Assembly: GCA_002490315.1 (NCBI GenBank)
Contig: DLKG01000014.1
Coordinates: 1-11,498, forward strand
Length of the DNA: 11,498 bases
Direction of reading: 5' to 3'
From: Prevotella sp. UBA7594
Lineage (GTDB): Bacteria; Bacteroidota; Bacteroidia; Bacteroidales; Bacteroidaceae
Both the position numbers and the translations under genes were made by a program. The notes below the pieces were generated by a model. The model was not told where the DNA came from and did no database searches. It was given only the letters and a program-made list of their open reading frames with translations. The number at the start of each line of letters is the position of its first letter. Position 1 is the first letter of the stretch. Positions 6,155 through 11,498 of this stretch are shown here, piece after piece.

Positions 6155-7270
6155 CTATTTCTTCTCGGCAAGTTTCAGCACTTCGTCGGCTATGATGTCG
6201 GCAGAGTTGTGCTTTCCGAGTTTTTTGATATTCTCAGCCAGCTGAGCCAATTGTTCATCGTCGCCGACGGTGTCAACGGCGAGTTGCAGGAGGGAGTCGG
6301 CAGCCTCTGCGTCCTTCACGTAGAGGGCGGCACTCTTGTCGACGAGAGCGAGCGCGTTCTTTGTCTGGTGGTCTTCAGCCACGTTGGGCGACGGAACGAG
6401 GATTACGGGCTTGCCGATGAGGCAGAACTCGCTGATTGAGCCGGCTCCGGCGCGACTGATGACGAGGTCGGCGGCCTTGTAGGCGGCACCCATGTCGCTG
6501 ATGAAGTCCATCACTTTCAGCATAGGTAGCGGATGATGGTTCTTGAGTTGCTCGGCAACGGCAGCGCTATAGTACTTGCCTGTCTGCCAAATGAACTGCA
6601 CTCCGCTCTTCTCAACGATGTCGAGATGCTGGAGCACGCTTTCGTTTATGGTGCGAGCGCCGAGGCTTCCACCGACAAGCAGTATGGTCTTCTTGGCAGG
6701 ATCGAGTCCGAAACTCTTGATGGCGTCCTCGTGGGAGATTGGCGTTTCAAGAAGACTTTGGCGGACGGGGTTGCCCGTCTTTATGATTTTGTCTTTCGGG
6801 AAGAAACGTTCCATGCCGTCGTAGGCGACGCAAATCTTGCATGCTTTGGCAGCGAGATGCTTGTTGGTGACACCGGCATAAGAGTTCTGTTCCTGAATGA
6901 GCGTAGGAATGCCCATGGCGCTTGCCGCGTCGAGAGTGGCAGCACTTGCGTATCCTCCCACGCCGACAGCCACGTCGGGATTGAAGTCGCGGATGATCTT
7001 GCGCACCATGCGCTTGCTTTTAAGGAAGTCGAGTGCCACTCCTATGTTGGCAAGCGACCAAAGCGGGCGCTTGAATCCCCTTACGGGCAGGCCGATTATT
7101 TTGTAGCCGGCGTCGGGAACGCGCTGCATCTCCATTCTGCCGAGAGCTCCGACGAAGAGAATCTTGGCATCGGGGCGTTTGGACTTGATGGCGTTGGCTA
7201 TTGATACAGCCGGGAATATATGCCCGCCTGTGCCTCCGCCACTGACAATGACTCTTATTTCTTTTTCCAT
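6155..7270 (-). CDS. murG: UDP-GlcNAc:lipid I N-acetylglucosaminyltransferase MurG
   Basis: A peripheral membrane GT-B glycosyltransferase (family GT28) that adds GlcNAc to lipid I, making lipid II on the inner face of the membrane. The N-terminal glycine loop GGGTGGHIFPA (11-21) and the second loop GVGGYAS (103-109) are present, together with QEQN (126-129). In the C-terminal UDP-GlcNAc domain, GGSLGA (200-205), the RAGAGSISE donor-binding stretch (273-281) and PSPNVAEDHQTKNA (293-306) are seen; this last corresponds to the family's usual HQxxNA motif. The 371 residues are close to the usual 355-370. It is preceded by the widest A/T-rich gap of the cluster and a promoter candidate, so it may open a second transcript covering murG to the GatB/YqeY gene. 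Confidence 0.98.
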   Translation of the reverse strand: MEKEIRVIVSGGGTGGHIFPAVSIANAIKSKRPDAKILFVGALGRMEMQRVPDAGYKIIGLPVRGFKRPLWSLANIGVALDFLKSKRMVRKIIRDFNPDVAVGVGGYASAATLDAASAMGIPTLIQEQNSYAGVTNKHLAAKACKICVAYDGMERFFPKDKIIKTGNPVRQSLLETPISHEDAIKSFGLDPAKKTILLVGGSLGARTINESVLQHLDIVEKSGVQFIWQTGKYYSAAVAEQLKNHHPLPMLKVMDFISDMGAAYKAADLVISRAGAGSISEFCLIGKPVILVPSPNVAEDHQTKNALALVDKSAALYVKDAEAADSLLQLAVDTVGDDEQLAQLAENIKKLGKHNSADIIADEVLKLAEKK

Positions 7271-7293
7271 TTGCTCACTTTTCTTTCAAACCA

Positions 7294-7324
7294 CAAAATT
7301 AATCATTTTTTCTGACAATGCTAA
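7294..7324 (-). promoter_or_regulatory. Candidate Bacteroidetes-type promoter for murG
   Basis: On the minus strand TAATTTTG (7294-7301) matches the Bacteroidetes -7 consensus TAnnTTTG at every fixed position. TTAG (7321-7324), separated from it by 19 bases, matches the -33 TTTG in three of four bases at the expected spacing. The -7 box ends 23 bases before the murG ATG, which would give a leader of roughly 15-20 bases. It lies in the only long A/T-rich gap of the cluster. This is a consensus match, not a mapped start site. Confidence 0.6.
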
Positions 7325-7407
7325 TTATTGTGCTTTTTTTATTATATTAATGTTGTTTCGTTTCGTTGCGGTCAGGCGAGAATTTCTCTCAAATGTCCGG
7401 TTTCGTG

Positions 7408-8772
7408 CTATTGCTGTTGGTTGTCGGGCGCTTTCGTGTCCTCATTGCCGTTCTTTGTGCCTCCTGCAATGGTGTTGGCATTGCCGTCGGGATTGGCTTC
7501 TGCGCTGCTGTCTTTATCGGCTGGCGCGGCAACCATTTCCTGTTGCCGTTGTGCGGAGCGGCTGATGCTTAGAATTACTCCTATGTAGATACAGTTGATA
7601 AATGTCGATGTGCCGCCCTTGCTGATGAGCGGCAGCGGTTGTCCGGTAACGGGTACGATACCCACAGCCACACACATGTTGAAAAGCGCCTGTGTGACGA
7701 GCAGCAATGCCAGTCCCATGGCGAGGAATGCAGGGAAGTTGTTTTCGCATCTGTTTGCTATCTGTCCGGTGCGGAAGAGCAGGATGATGTAGAGCATGGC
7801 GACGCCGGCTGCTCCGAGTATTCCCATTTCCTCAATGATTATGGCATAGATAAAGTCGCTGAACGCCTGCGAAACGAAGTCGCGCTCCTCCGAGTTGCCG
7901 GGTCCCTTGCCAGTGATGTTCGACGAGGCGATGGCGATGTTGGCGTGAGCCACTTGCGCATCCTTGTCGAGGTCGATGTCCTTCGGCGTGACATCCTTGT
8001 GGACGAGGAAGTTGTCGATGCGTGCCTTCCACGTGTCGAAGCGGTGGAACACCTTCCCGAACATTCCCTTTTCTTCCTGCTTGTCGGCAGTCTGCGTCTG
8101 TTCGGTAAGACTTTGGCTCTCCGGCTTCGTCGTGTTGTCCTTGCCGATTGCCATGACAGCGCCCACGACGATAGCCACCGTGAGCACCGCCGAGCCGAGG
8201 AGCTTTCCGAGTTGTCGCATAGGCACACGCCCGAGTAGCATCATCATGAAGATGACGATGCACAGGAGCAATGCCGTCGAGAGGTTCTCGAGCATGATGA
8301 GCGGCACGACGCATACGCATACCGTCAGGATATACTTGAACGCCATTTTGTCCGCCCCGTCCTCCGTTTGCAGTGCGCTGAGGATTTGCGCCGTGGCGAG
8401 CACCATGGTACCCTTTGCTATCTCCGAGGGCTGAAACTGTATGCCGAAGATGTTGATCCAGCGTTGTGCTCCGTTGGTGGAGGCGCCCGCGACGTACACC
8501 CATATCAAGGTGCCGATGGAAAGGAGAAGCATGAACGGCGTGGCCATCTTGAAGTACTTGCACTTTATGTTGAGCGTGATGACCATTGCGGCGATGCCCA
8601 GCATGAGCAGTCCGATGTGCTTCAGCACGGGCGCCGTGTAGCTTCCCGCTTTGTAGGTGAGCTGCGACGACGCCGAGTAAACTTCAATGACGCTGATGAG
8701 GCAGAGGAAGAAGAACACCATCCATATCACCTTGTCGCCCTTGAAGATGTTGCCTAAAGTCTTGTTTATCAT
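7408..8772 (-). CDS. ftsW: Septal peptidoglycan polymerase FtsW (SEDS family)
   Basis: A multi-spanning membrane glycosyltransferase that polymerises lipid II at the division site with its partner transpeptidase FtsI. I chose the ATG at 8772, 11 bases after the murD stop. An earlier in-frame ATG at 8862 would add 30 non-FtsW-like residues translated from within murD. With this start it has 454 residues. SEDS motifs seen are GAQRWI (101-106), QPSE (114-117), GKGPGNSEERDF (288-299), FSDF with the Asp equivalent to the essential E. coli Asp297 (Asp306), and PVTGQPLPLIS (374-384). About ten membrane segments are evident. The large extracytoplasmic loop before GKGPGNSEERDF is long and hydrophilic (about 211-287), and the cytoplasmic end (about 405-454) is an Asn/Gly/Ala-rich tail of low complexity. 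RodA is the main alternative, but the position between murD and murG favours FtsW. Confidence 0.95.
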   Translation of the reverse strand: MINKTLGNIFKGDKVIWMVFFFLCLISVIEVYSASSQLTYKAGSYTAPVLKHIGLLMLGIAAMVITLNIKCKYFKMATPFMLLLSIGTLIWVYVAGASTNGAQRWINIFGIQFQPSEIAKGTMVLATAQILSALQTEDGADKMAFKYILTVCVCVVPLIMLENLSTALLLCIVIFMMMLLGRVPMRQLGKLLGSAVLTVAIVVGAVMAIGKDNTTKPESQSLTEQTQTADKQEEKGMFGKVFHRFDTWKARIDNFLVHKDVTPKDIDLDKDAQVAHANIAIASSNITGKGPGNSEERDFVSQAFSDFIYAIIIEEMGILGAAGVAMLYIILLFRTGQIANRCENNFPAFLAMGLALLLVTQALFNMCVAVGIVPVTGQPLPLISKGGTSTFINCIYIGVILSISRSAQRQQEMVAAPADKDSSAEANPDGNANTIAGGTKNGNEDTKAPDNQQQ

Positions 8773-8783
8773 TGTGGGGAGAG

Positions 8784-10115
8784 TTAGAGGTTTCTCACCA
8801 AAGCCTTGAACTGGTCGCCGCGGTCCTCCATGTTCTTGAAGAGGTCGAAGCTTGCGCAGCACGGGCTGAGCAGCACGGTGTCGCCAGGCTGAGCCAGTTC
8901 GTAACAGGCTGCCACGCAGTCCTTCATGGAGTGAGTGTCGCGAATGGTGATGCCTGTTTTGTCGAAGAAGTCATGGAGCTTTGCGTTGTCTGCACCGAGG
9001 AACACGAGTGCTTTACACTTCTGCTTCACGAGCGGAAGTATCTCGTTGTAGTCGTTGCCTTTGTCCTTGCCTCCGAGTATGAGTATGGTAGGTGTGCGCA
9101 TGCTCTCCAGTGCGTACCAGCAGGCGTCCACGTTGGTAGCCTTGGAGTCGTTTACATACTGCACGCCTCCGACCTTGCACACCTTCTCCAGTCGGTGTTC
9201 AACGCCGGGGAAGTCGCTTAGGCTCTGTCTTATCACGTCTTTCTTGATGCCTGTGATGTTGCCGGCGATGCCGGCTGCGAGAGAGTTGTAGATGTTGTGC
9301 TTACCTGTAAGCGACAGCTCCTCCTGCTCCATGTTGAACGGAGTCGGCTTTTCTATCGTGTACTCACCCTCCTCGATGTATCCGATGGAGCCTTTCTCTT
9401 TAAGTTCGGAGAAGGGATACTGTATGGCCTTTATGTCATACTTCTCAAGTTCGCGCTTGATGACAGGATCGTCATTCCAGTAGATGAAAGAGTCCTTGTC
9501 GGTCTGGTTCTGTATGATGCGCATCTTGGCGTCCACGTAGTTTTGCATGCAGTAGTCGTAGCGGTCGAGATGGTCGGGCGTGATGTTGAGCAGGATGGCG
9601 ATGTTGGCATGGAAGTCGTACATGTTGTCGAGCTGGAAAGAACTAAGTTCGATGATGTAGTACTCGTGTGGATCCTCTGCCACCTGCAATGCCAGTGAGC
9701 GTCCAATGTTGCCGGCGAGTCCGGCATCGTATCCAGCAGTCTTGAAGATATGGTAGATGAGCGATGTGGTGGTGGTCTTGCCGTTTGAGCCAGTGATGCA
9801 GATCATCTTTGAGTGTGTGTAGCGTCCTGCAAACTCAATCTCGCTGATGATGTGTATGCCCTTCTCCACGGCTTTTCTCACCATTGGCGCCTCTTTCGGG
9901 ATGCCCGGGCTTTTTATGATTTCGTCGGCAGCGAGGATTTTCTCCTCAGTGTGGTGCTTTTCCTCCCACTCAATGCCGTGGTCGTCGAGCAGTTTCTTGT
10001 ATTTGTCCTTAATGGCCGACATGTCGCTAACGAACACGTCGAAGCCTTCTTTCTTTGCCAAAACAGCTGCGCCTGCGCCGCTTTCGCCTGCGCCAAGAAT
10101 TACTATTTTTTTCAT
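8784..10115 (-). CDS. murD: UDP-N-acetylmuramoyl-L-alanine--D-glutamate ligase MurD
   Basis: A cytoplasmic ATP-dependent ligase adding D-glutamate to UDP-MurNAc-L-alanine. The N-terminal domain begins with the dinucleotide-like loop LGAGESGAGAA (7-17). The P-loop is GSNGKTTTT (109-117). ELSSFQL (156-162), NITPDHLDRY (177-186) and Lys197, in the position of the carbamylated lysine, make up the active site of the central domain. GKHNIYN (271-277), HRLE (307-310), NDSKATN (322-328), GGKDKG (348-353) and LSPCCASFDLFKNMEDRG (416-433) are the C-terminal MurD motifs. The 443 residues are typical. It follows mraY by 74 purine-rich bases that stay open in the murD frame but contain no start codon, so the ATG at 10115 is the only sensible start. 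Confidence 0.98.
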   Translation of the reverse strand: MKKIVILGAGESGAGAAVLAKKEGFDVFVSDMSAIKDKYKKLLDDHGIEWEEKHHTEEKILAADEIIKSPGIPKEAPMVRKAVEKGIHIISEIEFAGRYTHSKMICITGSNGKTTTTSLIYHIFKTAGYDAGLAGNIGRSLALQVAEDPHEYYIIELSSFQLDNMYDFHANIAILLNITPDHLDRYDYCMQNYVDAKMRIIQNQTDKDSFIYWNDDPVIKRELEKYDIKAIQYPFSELKEKGSIGYIEEGEYTIEKPTPFNMEQEELSLTGKHNIYNSLAAGIAGNITGIKKDVIRQSLSDFPGVEHRLEKVCKVGGVQYVNDSKATNVDACWYALESMRTPTILILGGKDKGNDYNEILPLVKQKCKALVFLGADNAKLHDFFDKTGITIRDTHSMKDCVAACYELAQPGDTVLLSPCCASFDLFKNMEDRGDQFKALVRNL

Positions 10116-10189
10116 TGCTTTTATTTTTTGGGGGCTTTCTTTGCCTTTTTTGTTCTTGAGCCTTTCCAGGTCTTTTTGAACCTTTTCCT
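10116..10189 (-). other. mraY-murD spacer, purine rich
   Basis: This 74-base gap is strongly purine biased on the coding strand, with several runs of A. I find no TAnnTTTG element and no hairpin, so mraY and murD are most likely transcribed together. It stays open in the murD frame without any start codon. Confidence 0.6.
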
Positions 10190-11458
10190 TTATCTTATTT
10201 TTAGGGTGATTATTGTTAGTGCGGCGAGGATAATTGTAGTTATCCAGAACCGTATGGTTATCTTTGATTCATGAATGGCGCCTTTCGGCTTCGTGATGAG
10301 ATAGTGGCAGTCGGGGTCAAGCTGCGACTGCTGTGTGCGGAAGTTGTCATGTATCGGTGTGCGCTTGAATATGCGCTGCTTCCTGCCATGGCGCTTACCC
10401 AGTTTGTAGTAGTAGACCTGCACTATAACGCTGAGGCTCTCTACGAAGAAAATGCCGCAGAGGATTGGCAGCATCAGCTCCTTGTGTATGATGATGGCTG
10501 TGACGGCGATGATGCCGCCGATGGTGAGCGAGCCAGTGTCGCCCATGAACACCTGTGCAGGATATGCGTTGTACCACAGGAAGCCGATGAGTGCACCTAC
10601 GAACGCGCAGAGGAACACCACGAGTTCCTGCGAGTCAGGGATGTACATGATGTTGAGATAGCTGGCATATTCAATGTGTGAGCTGACGTAGGCGAGTATG
10701 CCGAGAGCCACGCCTATAATGGCAGAGTTGCCCGCACACATGCCGTCCATGCCATCGTTGAGGTTGGCTCCGTTGCTGACAGCCGTGACGACGAAGATGG
10801 TCATGATGACGAAGAGAATCCATCCGGCAGCCACTCGGTGTTCGCCGAAGACGTTCGTCAGTCGGGAATAGTCGAGGTTGTGGCTCTTTACGAATGGTAT
10901 GGTGGTCTTGAGCGACTTGTGTGCCTCCGTTTGATGCTTGACGACAAGTTCATGTCCTTGCTTCTCGTAGACGAGATTCTCGTTCATCTTCACGTCGGGC
11001 GAAGCCCAGAGTACGAGTCCGACGATGAGTCCGATGCCCACCTGTCCTACGATTTTGTAGCGTCCTTTCAGTCCCTCCTTGTCGTGCCGGAAGATTTTGA
11101 TGAAGTCGTCCATGCCTCCCAAGAAGCCGAGCCATACCGTCGTGACAATCATGAGTATGAGGTAGATGTTGCGCAGTCGGCCGAGCAAGAGGACGGGGAC
11201 GAGGATGGAAACGATGATGATGATGCCGCCCATCGACGGCACGCCGATTTTCTTTACTCCGAACGGGTCGATGCTTGCGTCGCGCTGCGTCTCGGTGATT
11301 TGCTTGCTTTTGAGAAACTTGATGAACTTCTCGCCGAACCATGCCGAGATGATGAGCGAGAGAATCAGTGCCAGAAGCGAGCGGAAGGAGATGTATCCCC
11401 ACATGTGTGATCCGCTTATGCCGTATTGTTCAAGGAAGCGGAAAAGATAGTATAACAT
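10190..11458 (-). CDS. mraY: Phospho-MurNAc-pentapeptide transferase MraY
   Basis: An integral membrane enzyme that moves phospho-MurNAc-pentapeptide from UDP to undecaprenyl phosphate, forming lipid I. Family motifs are GVPSMGG (72-78), GFLGGMDDFIK (111-121) with Asp117 and Asp118, NGANLNDGMDG (229-239) and FMGDTGS (304-310) with Asp307. About ten hydrophobic segments fit the known topology. Two features differ from E. coli MraY (360 residues). A hydrophilic stretch of about 55 residues sits after the fourth or fifth segment (about 152-207). The late loop reads TPIHDNF (367-373) where the common form is PIHHHF, followed by an extra segment before the last membrane span. The total of 422 fits these additions. 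The start is the ATG at 11458, three bases from the heptamer repeat, with no Shine-Dalgarno sequence. Confidence 0.97.
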   Translation of the reverse strand: MLYYLFRFLEQYGISGSHMWGYISFRSLLALILSLIISAWFGEKFIKFLKSKQITETQRDASIDPFGVKKIGVPSMGGIIIIVSILVPVLLLGRLRNIYLILMIVTTVWLGFLGGMDDFIKIFRHDKEGLKGRYKIVGQVGIGLIVGLVLWASPDVKMNENLVYEKQGHELVVKHQTEAHKSLKTTIPFVKSHNLDYSRLTNVFGEHRVAAGWILFVIMTIFVVTAVSNGANLNDGMDGMCAGNSAIIGVALGILAYVSSHIEYASYLNIMYIPDSQELVVFLCAFVGALIGFLWYNAYPAQVFMGDTGSLTIGGIIAVTAIIIHKELMLPILCGIFFVESLSVIVQVYYYKLGKRHGRKQRIFKRTPIHDNFRTQQSQLDPDCHYLITKPKGAIHESKITIRFWITTIILAALTIITLKIR

Positions 11459-11461
11459 TTT

Positions 11462-11498
11462 GAATTACGAGTTACGAATTACGAGTTACGAGTTACGA
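11462..11498. repeat. Tandem heptamer repeat GARTTAC at the mraY start
   Basis: Five perfect seven-base units read GAATTAC, GAGTTAC, GAATTAC, GAGTTAC, GAGTTAC on the plus strand, and a sixth begins at the window edge (11497). The unit varies only at its third base. The array ends three bases before the mraY ATG, so on the coding strand the mraY leader is made of GTAACTC and GTAATTC units. It contains no Shine-Dalgarno sequence and no promoter match in the visible part. Confidence 0.85.

Noticed and set aside
7378..7388. GAGAA-T-TTCTC palindrome after ftsW as a terminator
   Set aside because: The arms are five bases with a one-base loop and no T-run follows, so it cannot form a useful hairpin.
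7832..8563. 243-codon minus-strand frame inside ftsW
   Set aside because: It overlaps the conserved SEDS coding frame and its Arg/His-rich translation has no membrane segments or motifs.
8773..8862. Upstream ATG giving FtsW 30 extra residues
   Set aside because: The extra residues overlap the end of murD by 79 bases and do not resemble FtsW N-termini. The ATG at 8772 follows the murD stop by 11 bases.
1..11498. CRISPR array, tRNA, rRNA or defence genes
   Set aside because: I looked for spaced direct repeats, tRNA-like folds and defence protein motifs and found none. Apart from the left 327 bases and the right edge, the window is compact housekeeping sequence.

Overview
This window is the distal half of a division and cell wall (dcw) cluster from a member of the Bacteroidales, most likely a Prevotella-like bacterium. 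The taxonomic call rests on protein style and on one sequence signal: FtsZ, MraY and FtsW carry Bacteroidales-type insertions and tails, Shine-Dalgarno sequences are mostly absent, and a TAnnTTTG-type promoter element precedes murG. It is an inference from recall, not from a database search.

All eight protein genes lie on the minus strand and are read from right to left: mraY, murD, ftsW, murG, murC, ftsQ, ftsA, ftsZ, and finally a GatB/YqeY-domain gene. That makes nine genes in total when mraY is counted at the right end. All appear complete and unbroken, with most gaps under 31 bases and a 4-base overlap between murC and ftsQ. The two wider gaps are mraY-murD (74 bases, purine rich, no promoter seen) and ftsW-murG (137 bases, A/T rich, with a good internal promoter candidate). 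No ddl gene lies between murC and ftsQ and no murF lies before mraY, unlike Escherichia coli.

Functionally, MurC adds L-alanine and MurD adds D-glutamate to the UDP-MurNAc precursor in the cytoplasm. MraY loads the finished pentapeptide onto undecaprenyl phosphate (lipid I), MurG adds GlcNAc (lipid II), and FtsW polymerises lipid II at the septum. FtsZ forms the ring, FtsA anchors it to the membrane, and FtsQ links it to the periplasmic division complex. The last gene, a small GatB/YqeY protein, has no proven link to division but sits in the same transcription unit.

The left 327 bases hold no gene I can support. They contain two hairpins just after the last gene (the second a strong intrinsic terminator) and several inverted repeats that look like a small mobile-element or repeat remnant. 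The right edge, directly before mraY, is a tandem heptamer repeat that runs off the window.

I found no unknown system here. The points most worth a second look are the heptamer repeat against the mraY start, the long lysine-rich periplasmic tail on FtsQ, the altered histidine motif in MraY, and the internal promoter before murG.
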